Shown here in pieces: positions 1 to 13,309 of a stretch of DNA of 64,000 nt (position 1 is its first letter; each line of letters opens with the position of its first letter). The stretch is from assembly GCA_035236585.1 (NCBI GenBank), contig CP141138.1, forward strand, positions 32,251,437 to 32,315,436, given 5' to 3'. The notes beneath the pieces are model-generated. The model made no database searches, had not been told where the DNA came from, and saw nothing but the letters and a program-made list of their open reading frames with translations. Origin of the DNA: Warburgia ugandensis (lineage: Eukaryota; Streptophyta; Magnoliopsida; Canellales; Canellaceae). The position numbers were made by a program, and so were the translations under genes.

Positions 1-3000
1 TTTCCATTTTGAAGTGTCGATTAATGGCACAGCATCAAGTAAACCATCCACTTTGTTAGTAGAGCTGTCTATATCAAAATCATCAAAACCAAAATGAGCT
101 AGATAAGCCTTGAGAAGATCAGAGCTAGAGGATGATAGCGACAATAGACATTGTATCATATTTACTTTATAAAAATCTTCAGAGCCTAGTTGTCATGTAT
201 TAAAGACATTAAGCTTAATGCCTATGTTCTCAAAGGACAACTACATGGTACCATTCCTTTAATTAATTATTGAATTTAATGTAACCAAGAATGACCATCA
301 CAAAATGACTGGCATTTGACTAATAGGATCTACCATAGATTGTGTATCTAAGACTAAAATGTCTACTTGAAATCAAAACTCATCAACATGCACCAATATA
401 TCCTCTACCACACCACGAGAAACTTTAATTGTCCTATTTGCCAATTTTACTATGGTGGTAGTCATTTTTACCTCACATAAACCTAATTCTTTATATACAT
501 AATAAGGTAATAGGTTAACACTTGATCCTAAATCAAGTAGAGCCCTAACAACTGTGTGGTCCCTAATCACATATGATATAGTGGGGCATTGTGGATCTTT
601 ATACTTTAGTAGAGTTGTGTTGTTGGATTGAGCTTACTTGGTCAGTGAGATATGCTTTCTTCTACACTTGATGTTTTCTCTTACGGGTGCATAGATTTTT
701 CAAAAATTTGGCACAAGAAGGGGTATATTTGATTGCATCAAGTAATGGTATATTGATATTTACATGTTTAAACACATTCATTAACTTATAAAAATTATTC
801 TCCTTCTTAGCCATTCAGAGACTCTTAAGGAAATGGAGCATTTGGAATATAATGTGGTTCAGCATTAATGTGAAGAGAAGTAGGAGTTGGCTATTTTTTC
901 TCTTTTCCCTTCCTATTCTTTACATGTCTCACGTTGTCCCTAAATTTGTCCTCTTCCTTAATCAACCCTACCTACTTATCTATTGTCTTTCCACTTTTAA
1001 GGGTAGTTATGTATTGGTTCTATTCTTGAAATGTCTTCTCATTAGAAGTGGTGCCAATCTCATACTGGCCCTTAGGGTTGGGCATAGGTTGACTAGGAAA
1101 TTGTCCTTGTTCCCTATCAAAAAATGTAGTAGATAGTGGATCTATTTGGTACTTTGACTGTACAATAAATTGCGAGTAGCTCTACATTGTTTGTTTAATA
1201 TTACTATGGTAATCTTATTTACTTTGCATAAATAAACTTAAGGTCTCTTCTAAAGATTGTTTCCTTTGTTGTAGAGGAAATGGTTGTTGTGGTACTGGCT
1301 ATTGTGGAAGTGGGGTTCCTAAAATAGGTTGAGTAGGAGGGATCCCATATGGTCTTCCCATATTATTATTCTAAGACCAAGAAAAATAAAGATGCTTATC
1401 CCATCTAGGATTGTATGCCTTAGAGTATGGTTTATGGGTGCTAGGATTTTTGAATGCTTTTAATGCATTCACTTGCTCCAAAAAAATTTTAAGGAATAAG
1501 AAGCTAGAGGAGCATGAAGTGATAGGGTATGTTGTGTAAAAATAGATTGAACAAACCTTAAGTGGAGGTTGCATAGTGGATTCTCTAACTAACATAGCAT
1601 CTTCTAATTTAGTGAGAAGACTATCAATCTTATCCATGCTATTTGTCAATATGTCTATTTTTTGATACAAGTTAGGAATAGCCCCTATCTCATATATACT
1701 GCCTTTGTTTTGAGGTTGTGGAAACCTTTTTGTTCTAATAGAATGATGCCATTGGTGAGAATTCTCATACAAAGATTTAAAGAAGTTCCATGCATCCACA
1801 TCACTCTTGGTTAAGAGTGACTTGCCATTAATGGTATCAATTGTACATCAATTCTGTGGGGTTAAACCTTTGTAGAAATGTTGTAGTTGTAGAGAATGGG
1901 AATAGTCGCAATCTAATGGAGTAATCAGAAAAGTTTTGGTATTTGAATGTAGCATATATATCAAGGAATTCCTCAACATGGTCGTAGGGATCTTGATTAT
2001 CTAGACCATAAAATTTTGGATGAAGTTCATTGACACTTGGTTTTGACTCAAAACCATCCAACATTAGTTGGATGGTAACTTTATACATGATGGGGAGTTA
2101 AACTATACCAGTATGAAATAGTCTCTTAAAGGCTTAGCTTTATTGACCATATTCATGACAACGGTTTCTAAATCTTCTTGACTCCTAAGTCCTTGCCTAA
2201 ATTGACTCAACTTTGTATACAATGAAAGATAGTTGTTATATACAATAAAAGAGTACTTTCTCTTTCTTTCTACTAGTCTAAGGTAAATCTAAATTAGATA
2301 AGGCAACTTATATGATGTATGATGTAAACAAACAAAGGCACACAGTAAATCCTAACCCTATTTTAAATAAGCCAAAAGGTTGATTTTTCTTTATTTTCTT
2401 TAGAGAAGTACCTTTTAGGTTTGGTCTAACCTAGGTAGCTATTTTTCTCTTTTAGACTTGCCATAATGCTTACTAGTTATATCCTATGTTGATCAACCAC
2501 TTCACACGCTCCCCAATCATCTATTGGTGATCTTAGTCATATAATGTATTGGTAAAGCTATTCATATGAGCTCGAAAGCTACTAAGGTCTACGTAAGGTG
2601 ATGTTTAACGTAAGTGGGCCAAGTTATGGTTATGAAATCTATCTTTGATCTTATAAGGGTGAGTGCCCTTGCTAATTTATTTAAGCATTCCCATGTAATT
2701 TGATCAAAATGTATTCATCCTAAAGCATGTAAATGTACCCTAATATGCAAGAAAAACAATAAATCTAATGCAAACCCTAGAATGCAACAAGTATAAGTGA
2801 ATGCTTCTATATGCTCTACACCCATCCACAATGCAACTATATTAATGCTACCTAATCTAGGAAATGAAAAGCAGTTAGGATAGCTCACAGTGGGGCCCTG
2901 GATTTAGTCTTCTCGTACAAGTGTGGGTTCATGTACAAGCTACCTCCTCATCTAGGTTAGGTTGGCCCACCCCTTGACTTGTCCTATTACAACCCTTTAT

Positions 3001-3264
3001 GTTAAATTTAAATAAATCACAGTGTATATAAAAATGTACAAGCACATACAAACTACAATTCACTAAAATAAAAAAATAGAAACTATCCTATGGTTTTTCC
3101 TCCAAATATTTATTCTTCTCCAAATACCTATGTAAATGAAAAGGAAAATATCAAATTCTTTAAGAATAAGGAAAGTATACAAAAATAAAAACAAATATTC
3201 TATATGCAATCCTGATGACAAGTGGTAAAGTAAAGAAAACTCAGATTTTAATCAAACTCCATTG

Positions 3265-3292
3265 CGAGTCCCTGGCAATAATGCCAAAAACT
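3265..3292 (-). other. tRNA-Asp-like primer-binding site of A1
   Basis: Read on the minus strand, the LTR end is followed by AGTTTTTGGCATTATTGCC and then AGGGACTC. The TGGCnnnnTTGCC pattern resembles the complement of the 3' end of tRNA-Asp, the usual primer site in Athila/Tat elements, with some decay. Confidence 0.6.
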
Positions 3293-4442
3293 TGATATGT
3301 CTTAATAATTATAGCAAGTGCATGACTTTATTGAGCTATAGAATTAGCAAATATAGGTCAATCTCACGAGCAATCTTTGATAAGTAGAGTTAATTATAAC
3401 CATAAGTTGTTTTACTCTAACATAGCCAACAAGGAAAAAAAGGAAGAATTCTAACTAAAGCAACTAAACTAAGTAATTAAACTAAATTGAAGCAAAGAAA
3501 TAAACTAAGCAAGGAAAATAACTGAGACATAAAGCAACGAAGGAAAGTAAACTAAATATGAAAAGAAAATCAACTTTTTCCTTATTAAACTTTAATTACA
3601 ATTGAATAAAAGAAAGAAAGGAAAACATAGCAATTAAAGAGGTTTCCTTAAAGTGGCTGCTATAGGAATCCTTCATTGTGTCACTCAACAAGGCTCTTTA
3701 TATGTCCTTTTCTTCTTTCATAGGCTCGAACTATGCTTTACAGTCTTCTTGTTGTGTCTCTCAACAAGTGTTTAAACACTTATATTCAACCCAAAGTACA
3801 CTAATCTACCAAGCTTTTCTCATGCCCTTAACCTAACATGTCACAAACCCAATGAAATCCTTAGCCATGCTTTAGGATCTAAAAAAGTCCTTAACTACCA
3901 TTAGAAGGTGTTCATCATTTTCCTTTATTCCTAAATCCTAAAAAAAGAGAAAAGATCAAAGATAGAAGATGGAAGGCTAGAAAGATGTGCCCACTTTTAA
4001 GATAATTAAATGGTTAAATTTAAATCCAAATGAAGCTAAAAAATATGTGCCAATTCTAAGGTGAAACGAAAATCAGAATTTCATCTCATCCAACTACCAT
4101 CATGCACTATATGTGAAATCATCCAATGATAAGACATGTTGAAAACAAATGATCAAGATGGATCCAAAATATAACTGTAATAGGTGCTCCATATAGATGT
4201 AAATCTAGTGGTTAAAATTGCACCACAAGGCCTGGAGTAGGCACTATTTACAAGTGTAAATGATGATAAAGGAGAATATCCATAGCATACAAGTAGAATG
4301 ATCCTTTTACCACTAATGATTCAATGATCAAAACCTATCCACACAAAAAAATAGTAGGTGTCATGCATAAATGGTTAGATCATTGGGAAAATGTGGATTT
4401 AAATCAGATAAAAGTATCTGCCCCATATAAAAACTCATATCA
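3293..4442 (-). repeat. 5' LTR of element A1
   Basis: A segment of 1,150 bp with matching inverted ends: it begins TGATATG and ends CATATCA on the plus strand, a 7-bp perfect terminal inversion with TG..CA ends. It directly adjoins the primer-binding site at its low-coordinate side, as a 5' LTR of a minus-strand element should. Its partner LTR lies outside the window, so the boundaries rest on the ends and the primer site only. Confidence 0.7.
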
Positions 4443-4891
4443 AACTTTCTATGATACAATGCTATTTATGAATACATGAAGAAATTGTGATACCTTTAAA
4501 TTTTAAATTCTATTTCATATATAATTTTGGTTCATTTTTTAATGAAATATAAATTTGGAATTCATTTTTTCAGTTCCATAAATTTGAATTTTTGAAAGAT
4601 ACTTAATTGATAGTTAAAACCTCAATATTTGAAATGTTCATGAAAAAATATTTCTAACAAAACTAATAATACTGAAATTGGAGTTCAAATGAAAATGTTC
4701 GAATATTTTGATAAAGGGCATTTTAGTAAATTTACCACATGGACCCCACTCATTCACCTACTAGTACCCACTTTTGAAATTAGAAGCAAGAGTAGTCATA
4801 CTACATCATGGTCTAATATGATGATGTCTCTATGCATCATGACATAGTTAAAATGAACTAAACAATGAAATTAAAATTAATTAATTAATTA

Positions 4892-4967
4892 ATGAAAATT
4901 AAAACAAAAGTTAAAAGCATTAAAATTCATAACATTTCCTAAAACATAAAATCAGTCGATGACTATC

Positions 4968-5026
<59 letters not shown>

Positions 5027-5175
5027 AAGGAAAAGAGAGGGAGAAGGAACCGAAGGAAAACAAGCAAGGAGATTGGAGTTCATCTCCGACTCACAGACAA
5101 CAAGTTGTAGTGGGAAAAATCATTATGGAAACTGTTAGATCCAACTGCAATAGTGAGTGAAATGGTTGAGGATCT
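4892..5175. repeat. 284-bp tandem duplication, copy 1
   Basis: The first copy of a duplicated segment inside the Del-like LTR. It runs from ATGAAAATTAAAACAAAAG through a GA microsatellite to GGTTGAGGATCTATGA. The second copy starts at 5175/5176 with the same text at an offset of 284 and is split by the Athila insertion; its remainder is at 17805-17994. Confidence 0.85.
4971..5021. repeat. (GA)n microsatellite
   Basis: About 25 uninterrupted GA units in copy 1 of the duplicated LTR segment, followed by a purine-rich degenerate tail. The RERERE reading frame across it is an artefact of the repeat. Confidence 0.97.
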
Positions 5176-5270
5176 ATGAAATTTAAAACAAAAGTTAAAA
5201 GCATTAAAATTCATAACATTTCCTAAAACATAAAATCAATCAATGACTATTATTGAGAGAGAGAGAGAAG

Positions 5271-5339
5271 TAGCCCGTGCACTTGCAGAAAACATCAACA
5301 GCAAAAACTTGTTGATGTTTTTCGCAAGTGCACGGGCTA
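5271..5339. repeat. Inverted copy of the Athila LTR end (hairpin at the insertion junction)
   Basis: The 30 bases at 5271-5300 are the reverse complement of the LTR end at 5310-5339, matching at 28 of 30 positions, with a 9-base spacer (GCAAAAACT). In element sense the spacer reads AGTTTTTGC, close to the AGTTTTTGGC that follows the 5' LTR at 15669. The arm lies between the GA target tract and the LTR, where only a short target duplication is expected. Confidence 0.9.
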
Positions 5340-7192
5340 TTGTAGTATAGCTATGCAAATACGGGTCGATCCCATAGGGACTCCCTTTAAATTTTGAAGT
5401 TCTACATAAAATTAAATTAATAAAAATAAAAATAAAGTATATATCAGAAATAAACTAACAATAAAATAAAATTTCTCAATTTATTCAACTACTACAATTT
5501 ACAGACTTTCTAATTAAAACAAAAAAAATAAAAAAAAACTAAATAAGCAACTTGGATATCACTGTCCCTGGATAGGCAAAATGGGGATAAGACAAAACCA
5601 GAATATTCAGGGACACATCTGTAAATAAAATAGGGATTCAAATGGAATTAAAATGGGGATACAAACGTAATTAAAATGAGTACACAGATGTATTTAACAG
5701 AAAAGAACATAAATGTAAGTGCATTTAAAGAGGAAGGGTAAAAATGGGATTTTATTAAAAATCTAGTTTTTAACAAAAACCATATAAAACCCTAATGGAA
5801 GAACGCCAGAGAAGGAAGGAGAGGGGTTGTCGGGCAAAGTGTTGAGGCAGAGAGGATGCCTAGGCCATCTGGTGTCGTCTTGGGTAGATGCCCATTGCAC
5901 GGTCACTGGAGGGCTCTTCCGGTGAAAAAAACGACGCCCCTTCTGGGCGTGCGACTGTTGATGAAGATGAGTAGTGCAGCGGGTTGACTCAGATGAACTA
6001 AAGATGGGAATAGGAAAGAAGGGGGTGGGTATGTGGCATCTAGGGTATGGCCGTGCGACTAGTGATGCTCGTCCGTTGAGATGGATGCAGGGCTGAAAAG
6101 GAAGGGAAGAGTGGAGATGATGAGTTAGATGGGGAGATCGGTTTGATGCGGTAAATTGGCAGAGCAAGAGAGGGAGAGTGAAAGAGAATGAGAAGAACGA
6201 GAAAGAGAGAGATGGAAGGTACGATGGAGGGTGGAGGAGAGATAGTGAACATGAGAGTGCTGGAAAGAGATGCTAGTGAAGAGGTGGGGTGTTGTTGTGA
6301 AGAGGGACATGTTTGGGCAATGGATGCAACCAATGATCTAGGTTGGAAAGAGGAAGGCTGGGAAGAGTGGAAGACTATGGGAAGCAGGGAAGGGCAAGGA
6401 ATGTTGCACGGTCCTGGAAATTGCAAATATAAGAAGGGTGGAGGGCCGATGGGAGATAGAGGCCGATGCTGGGATTTGGATAAAAGGTGAGAACTTGGAA
6501 TGGTGAACGTGGAAGAGAGAGGGAAAACATGAAAGAGCCTGTGCGGTGGATGAAAGAGGGCTGGGTTGTGCGGTGAATGGAGGAACTTGGGTTGATGCTT
6601 TGAGCAAAAAACGATAAAGGAGAGAGGAAAGCAATTAACATGAAAGAGAGACAAGTAAACCAGGACAACTCCAAAACAAAACCAAGGAAGAGGAAAATAG
6701 CAAGGAAACAAACTAAAAAACTCTAAAAACTCAAAACTCCAAAACTACTCTGTAAAACTCTCCATGGTTCCCCTCTTTATAAATTTTTTCTTTCCTAATC
6801 TTCCTCCACCTCCTTCCTTCGTTTACTCTAACAAACTTCTTTTCTTCCCATCTTTTTCGATTAGGAATCTTCTTCGATTAGGAAACCTTCTTGCCCTTCA
6901 CTAATCTGCACCATTGATCCTTGAGGGATAATCTATAACCTTGATCCATAGCCATCTATGCCTTTTATAGTTAATCTGCAAAATAAAAGACTAAATTAAA
7001 ATAATCTAAACTGCACATTAATCATTTAATAAACTCTAATGATCATCTAACCATTAATTTTGAGAAATTAAGATTTGGATGGTCAATTTGAGATAAATTT
7101 AAAATCAAACTAAATTTTGCAAATTTGAACAGTTAGATGTTCTAATTGAATGCTAAACTAGGGGTCTTTTAGTCAAAATTAAACACTTAACA
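5310..7192 (-). repeat. 3' LTR of element A2
   Basis: 1,883 bp, TGTTGATG at the low end and ACTTAACA at the high end (plus strand). It aligns along its length with 15670-17804. Long open frames in it (for example at 6040-6711) are non-coding purine/pyrimidine-rich LTR sequence. Confidence 0.92.
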
Positions 7193-7212
7193 CACCCCCC
7201 AACCAACATTTT
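7193..7212 (-). other. Polypurine tract of A2
   Basis: Read on the minus strand, GGTTGGGGGGTG directly precedes the 3' LTR start TGTTAAG. Element A3 has the equivalent GATGGGTG next to its LTR at 62712. Confidence 0.8.
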
Positions 7213-8028
7213 GCTAGTCCCGAGCAAAACATGCAGACAACTATTTTACACAAAACTGGTACAAGGTGCCACTTTCGTAGATACTCATGATTGCATTTAG
7301 CACATGCAACAAACCCTTAAACCGCTAGGTTACCCCTAGTGGACGAGTTAGGCCTTAGGAGGGTTTGTAGTGAATATACCCACAAAATTCAGTAAAGTTA
7401 AGTCCCCTATTTTATCTCAGAGAATCCTCATTCATTAGCAAATTGACTAGTTTTTCACAACTTAATAAAGAGGATATGACAATTTTACACACCATATGCA
7501 TAGTAAAGACATTTTATTTAAGCTATTCCCCAGAGTGTATATGTGTGTACAGCCACATAAATCTTGACTTCTAATTGGATATGCTTATATTCCATTGAAA
7601 ATATATTTTGACATCAAATCCTCACAAGTATACACTTAGAAATAAAACTCTCAGATAAGGGATTAAACATATTTCTCTCATTATGTGACCGAATCCAACA
7701 AGCTGATGGTTCACATAATTCTTTTCAACGCTTATGAGACCAAGGAAAGTGATCCACAAGAGTGGATGTTATCATCAAGAATATGAGGGGTCTTTCACCT
7801 TAATTCTTTCTTTTTATCTCCTCTTTAAGGCTATGTCCACCTAAGATCAATAGGTCTTTAACTAGGACAAAATGTAAGCTTAGGACAGGTTTAGAAAAGA
7901 AAGGTATAAAGATTTCAAAGTTTCAAAATTGAGTAGATGTCTTCAATGAATATCTTCTAGGACAACTTTCATTTTAGGTTTGTACTTGAAGTGAATTTCT
8001 CTTTCAGACTTTGTTCTTTCTTTTCTTT

Positions 8029-8031
<3 letters not shown>

Positions 8032-8102
<71 letters not shown>
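8032..8102. repeat. (CT)n microsatellite
   Basis: About 35 CT units followed by a T-rich tract, in the post-integrase region of A2. The homologous stretch of A3 (about 63520-63600) has a TTC-rich tract but no such CT run, so the tract expanded in this copy or was lost from the other. Confidence 0.97.
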
Positions 8103-8105
<3 letters not shown>

Positions 8106-9639
8106 GTTTTCTTTTTCTTTTTCTTCTCTGGAAGAAAGACAGCTAATTTTTCTCACTTCTTTGACTTTTTGTCCTATTTTTTAACTTTTTCTACTCTACT
8201 CATTTTGAAGATGGGTAGTGGTTATTTATTTTGGGTTAAGATGAATGGGTTTAAGAAAGAAAAGGCTTAATAACAGGATCAAAAGGCTAACTAGTGGTAT
8301 ACTATATTAAGTAGGCTTTATGTCTCTGGGCTAAGCAAGGATGGCCTATATCATTTCCTAGGTTTCCTAAAGCCTATTAGATTCAAGAAATTTCTAGAAT
8401 TAAAGCTATTACTCTTATTTATTCTTGATGTTTAACCAAAACAAGAATAACAAGATCACACTAATGTATGCATGCTAAAGAAATTATAGAATTACTTATA
8501 ACCCTCTCAAAGAATATAGTCTCGAACTCTCACTAGGTTATAGGTCCCCACTAGTTTTCCTCAGGGTCTCTAAGTCATACCTCTATATTAGTCTTGATTA
8601 TGTGCTGTGTGTACTTGGTTTCTGAGAATTAACTTTCATAAAATGCTTCAACACATGCATGATATGCAGAAGTAATCATATGCATTCCCATTAAGAGGTG
8701 AAAACAGTATATTTACTAAATTCTGAACATCCAGTTCTCATCACAGTAAGGGAACTCTACTTTAAAAACTTTTCTTTTCTTTTTCTTTTTTCTCAAGTTT
8801 CATTTTTCTTCAGAAAATTCAAAATCTTTAGTGCATCTACACCCCCAACCTAAATGAAACATTGTCCCCAATGTTTGAAAATATAGGATTCTATATGAAA
8901 GTGGAGGGATGTATACTCGAAACATTTGGGGTTGCCTCCCAATGAGCGCTAAGTTTAACGTCTTCAGCCAGACATAATGATGAGTGCAATGATGATATGC
9001 TACAAGGCTCTTAGAGTGGTAATCTAAGGTGGATCATGATACTCGGGTGTCTCTAAAAGTGCCTTATCAATTTCAAGGTCAAGTAATTCTAAGAAATGTT
9101 TTAACCTTTAACCATTGACCTTTTGGATTTCTCCATCCTTTTCAATCTAGATGGCCCCATGAGGATAAATTGTGCATACTATATAAGGTCTGGTCCATCT
9201 AGATCTAAGTTTTCCTAGGAATAGATGCAATCGAGAATTATATAGTAAAACCTTTTGACTTGGTGTGAAGGATTTTCTTAAAATATGTCGATCATGTACA
9301 GCCTTCATTCGATCTTTGTACAATCATGTAGACTCATATGCATCTTTCCTCAATTCCTCCAACTCATTGAGTTGGAGTTTTCTATGGGTTCCAGCAGAAT
9401 CTATGTCGAAATTTAGCTTTTTGATAGCCCAATATGCCTTGTACTCTAACTTTACTGGTAAGTGGCAGACCTTTCCATAGACCAAGCGGTAAGGTGACAT
9501 TCCTATAGGGGTTTTATATGCTGTATGATAAGCCCATAAAGCGTCAATAAGTCTTAGAGACCAGTCTTTCCTATTTGGATTGACTGTCTTTTCTAGAATC
9601 CACTTTATTTTCCTATTGGATACCTCTACTTGACCACTA

Positions 9640-10065
9640 GTCTAAGGGTGGTATGGGGTAGCTATCCTATAGTTGACACCATACTTTTCCATTAAATTCT
9701 CAAATACCTTATTACAAAAGTGTTTTCCCCCATCACTTATTATGGCTCTTGGAGTACCAAACCTTGCAAAAATATTTTCTTTTAAAAACTTTACCACAAC
9801 CTTGCGGTCATTGGTTTTGCATGGTATAGCCTCCACCCACTTGGACACATAGTCCAATCCCACTAAGATGTACAGATTTCCAAAAGAAGTAGGAAAAGGT
9901 CCCATAAAATCTATTCCCCAAACATCAAAAGGTTCTATGACAAGGATTGGGTTTAAAGGCATCATATGTTGTCTTCCTAAACTTCCTAACCTTTGACACC
10001 ATGCACATGCTTTGCAATAAGCATGAGCATCCTTAAATATGATAGGCCAATAAATCCACACTGTA
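9640..10065 (-). pseudogene. Athila A2 integrase region (fossil)
   Basis: Remnant of the integrase core with WGIDFMGPFP, YVSKWVEAIP and GTPRAIISDGG, which carry the first two acidic core motifs of retroviral-type integrases, and an upstream zinc-binding-like [14 protein letters not shown]. These sequences are characteristic of Athila-type pol. Part of a broken element. Confidence 0.85.
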
Positions 10066-12010
10066 AAATTTTTGTAGTTGTCTTTCTAGAGCTGAAATGG
10101 CCCCCACATGCATGATCGTGACAAAAGGAGATGATCTGATTATGTTCACTATTGGGTATGCATCTCCTAATTACTTGGTCAGGACAGTACTTTAATAAGT
10201 ATGGGTCATCCCAAGTAAAATATCTAACCTTGGTTAAAAATCTCTTCTTATCTTGTGTGGTCCAATGATTAGGCATTTGTCCTGTAACAAGATAATTAAC
10301 AATATCTCCATACCAAGGTAACTGGGAAACATGCAATAACTGTTCATCTGAGAATGACTCAGTTATAGGCTCGTGATCGCTAATGTGCTCCACCACTAAT
10401 CTGGATAAGTGATCTGCTACTACATTTCCTGAACCTTTCTTGTCCCTAATTTCTAAGTCAAACTCTTGTAGCAGTAGTATCCAACAAATCAACCTAGGTT
10501 TTGCATCCTTTTTAGAAAGAAGGTACTTTAAAGCTGCATGATCTGAGTATACTATAACCTTAGACCCTAACAAGTAAGATCTAAATTTATCTAGAGCAAA
10601 CACTACAGCTAACAACTCTTTCTCAGTAGTGGAATAGTTGAGTTGCGCATCATTTAGTGTTTTACCAGCGTAATATATCACATGGGGAAGTTTATCAATG
10701 CGCTACCCCAAAAATAGCTCCAATGGCATAATCTAACGCATCACACATTATTTTGAATGGTGTGTTCCAATCTGGTGGTCTAATAATAGGTGCAGAAGTC
10801 AATTCAGCCTTGAGTCACTCAAATGCCTTCTTACAGTCCTCATCAAAGTCAAAAGTGGCCTCCTTTGTAAGTAAATTACATAGGGACTTGGGAATTTTGC
10901 TAAAATCTTTGATGAGTTGTCTGTAAAAGCCAACATCTCATAAAAATGAGAGAATTTCTTTTACCTCCTTGGTGGAGGAAGGTTGGCTATTAAATCCACT
11001 TTTGCCATATCGACTTCTATCCCATTGGGTGATATTATGTGGCCTAATACTATCCCACTCTGTACCATAAAATGACACTTTTCCCAATTTAAAACTAGAT
11101 TCTTCTCCTGACACCTTACAAGGACTAACTTCAAGTGGTGCAGGCACTCATCAAATGATGACCCAAATACTGAGAAGTCATCCATAAACATCTTAAGGAA
11201 TCTTTCTACCATGTCTGAGAAAATGTTCAACATACACCTTTGAAATGTAGTTGGAGCGTTACAAAGCCCAAAAGGCATACGTCTATAGGCGAAGGTTCCA
11301 AAAGGGTAGGTAAAGGTGGTCTTCTCTTGATCCTTTGGTGCTATAGTAATTTGGTTATAACTAGAATATCCATCCAAAAAACAATAATAGTTATGACCAT
11401 CTAACCTCTCTAGCATTTGGTCAATGAAAGGTAGAGGAAAGTGATCTTTCCTCATGACCGCGTTCAACTTTCGATAGTCAATACAAACTCTCCACCCAGT
11501 GGTCATGCGGGTGGGGACTAGCTCGTTATCCTCATTTTTTACTACCATGACCCTAGATTTCTTAGGTACAACCTGATCAGGGCTGACCCAAGTACTATCA
11601 GAGATAGGGTATATGACGCCAACTTCTAAGAGCTTTAGGACTTCATCTCTAACCATGTCCTTCATGTAGGGGTTCAATCGCCTTTGAGTCTCCCTAGAAG
11701 GTTTTGCATTTTCTTCTAAATGTATCCTATGCATGCATACGGCTGGACTTATCCCTTTTATGTCTGCTTTTGTCCACCCTAAGGTAGTTTGATGTTCCTT
11801 AAGAACATCTAAAAGCTTACCCTCCTGTTCTTTATCTAAGTCCGACACTATTATTATAAGTAAGGTTTCATCTGGGCCTAAGTATGAATATTTCAAGTTA
11901 TTAGGCAAGGGTTTTAGGTCCAGAGAATGTGGTTGCTCTATTGAAGATATGGGGACAGATTTAGACGGTGGGAGTGGTTCCACATAAGGACCCCACTTAG
12001 AGGTATCCAT
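9990..12010 (-). pseudogene. Athila A2 reverse transcriptase and RNase H region (fossil)
   Basis: Reverse transcriptase motifs in order are RVCIDYRKLN, FPLPFIDQMLERL, FCFLDGYSSYNQI-like, YRRMPFGLCNAPTTFQRCM and the FMDDFSVFG active-site block (Y/FxDD form). RNase H follows with [20 protein letters not shown] and [10 protein letters not shown]. Both are the standard Ty3/gypsy arrangement, with Athila-type wording. Part of a broken element. Confidence 0.9.
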
Positions 12011-12106
12011 GAGTGGTGCAACATCTAAAATATTGTTTACCTCCTCAATAGACTTGTCTATATCAAATTCTCCATTAAAGTGTATCAGACAAGCCTCTAG
12101 TGGGTC

Positions 12107-12865
12107 TTAGATGGACAATGGTGAATGACTCTCATTAATTAGACTCTCTATCAAGTTGACATCATAGGGATCATCGAGGTCTAAATGTTGTTGATCGGCA
12201 TTAAAAACATTAAGCTTAACCTTCATATTACTGAATGAGAGTTTCATTATACCATTCCTACAGTTAATAAATGTGTTGGACGTTGCTAAGAATGGACGCC
12301 CAAGGATGATTGGGATTTGACTACCAGGGTCGGATATAGGTTGGGTGTCTAGCACAATGAAATCAACAGGGTAATAAAACTTATCCACCTATATCAAGAC
12401 ATCTTCAACCAAACCACGAGGTATCTTGATAGATCTATCAGCTAATTGCAGTGTGGTAGTAGTTGGTTTCAACTCATCAAGTTTTAGTTGCTCATAGACA
12501 GAGTACGGCAACAAGTTAACACTAGCTCCTAAGTCAAGAAGTGCCCTATCTATGACATGATCTCCAATGACGCAAGTGATTGTAGGACATCCTAAGTCTC
12601 TAAATTTTGGTCGGGTCTTATGTTGAATCAAAGAGCTCACTTGTTCAGTGAGGAAGGCTTTCTTTTGCACATTAAGCTTTCGCTTTGTTGTGTAAAGCTC
12701 TTTTAAGAATTTGACATAGGCAGGGATGTCTTTAATTGCATTGAGCAATGGTATATTGATTTGTACATGTTTAAACACTTCCATTAACTCATTGAAGTTT
12801 GATCCCTTCCTAGCTTTATTCAATAATTGGGGAAATTTGGCTTTAGGCACATAAGGTGCCTCCAC
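12107..12865 (-). pseudogene. Athila A2 protease region (fossil)
   Basis: Aspartic protease remnant with ALLDLGASVNLLPYSVYEQL, where DLGAS stands at the usual D-T/S-G active-site position. Downstream is the IPIILGRPFLAT stretch, the second conserved protease block of gypsy elements. Similar text is present in A1 at about 370-570. Confidence 0.88.
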
Positions 12866-13309
12866 TATAGGTTCTACAGGATTGTTCTGTCTTTTCTCTT
12901 TTTCTTGTATTTTTGTTGCCTCTTTTTCTTCTATAGTTTCCTTAGCCTGCCCTTCTTTGTTATCGATTTGACGACCATTTCTAAGGGTGATTATGGACTT
13001 AGCATGCTTATGAGGGTTGTGGTTTTGAGAACTTAACCCTATCTCAAATTGACCCTTAGGGTTAGGGATGGGTTGACTAGGAAACTAACCATTTCCTCTA
13101 TTATGTAATTCAGCTCACAATTGGCTTATTTGCACCTCTAGCTTAGCTATGGCTTGAGAGTTGACACTGGCTAAATGTCTACTATCATTTTGCAAAAGGT
13201 GCAAGGCCTTTTTAGTGTAATCATTATCTTTTGCAAATTGTTCCATCATGGTGTGGATGTTTTCCTTTGAATATGGTTTCTTTTGTTGTAAAGGTTGTTG
13301 AAAGCCAGG

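Larger units (their letters stand above)
1..4442 (-). mobile_element. Athila-like Ty3/gypsy fossil, 5' part (element A1)
   Basis: This is the 5' part of an old Ty3/gypsy element of the Athila type, read on the minus strand and cut off by the left window edge. In element order it has the LTR (4442-3293), a tRNA-Asp-like primer site, a long leader, gag remnants (about 2090-1370) and an aspartic protease remnant (about 570-370, with DLGSSVNLLP). Gag shows the IRLRLFPFS stretch shared with element A2 at 14.2 kb. The sequence at 1-130 matches the spacer between protease and reverse transcriptase of A2, so the rest of pol should lie to the left. Coding parts are clearly broken, with several breaks. 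The clade call rests on the protease, gag and primer-site resemblance. Confidence 0.8.
7193..9264 (-). other. Post-integrase region of A2
   Basis: About 2 kb between integrase and the 3' LTR with no supported gene. It is homologous to the right edge of the window (62712-64000), which identifies it as a conserved, probably untranslated part of this Athila family. Shared stretches include CTGGTACAA-GTGCCACTTT, GATTGCATTTAGCACATGCA and CAAGGATGGCC. A CT microsatellite interrupts it at 8032-8102. Confidence 0.8.

Noticed and set aside
6040-6711. Overlapping open frames of up to 223 residues on both strands of the A2 LTR
   Set aside because: They arise from purine/pyrimidine-skewed LTR sequence. 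The same frames recur in the partner LTR at 16592-17246 with shifted ends, and none resembles a known protein.
7193-9264. Possible envelope-like gene after integrase in A2
   Set aside because: No frame of useful length and no membrane-protein-like text. The homologous region of A3 is also non-coding.
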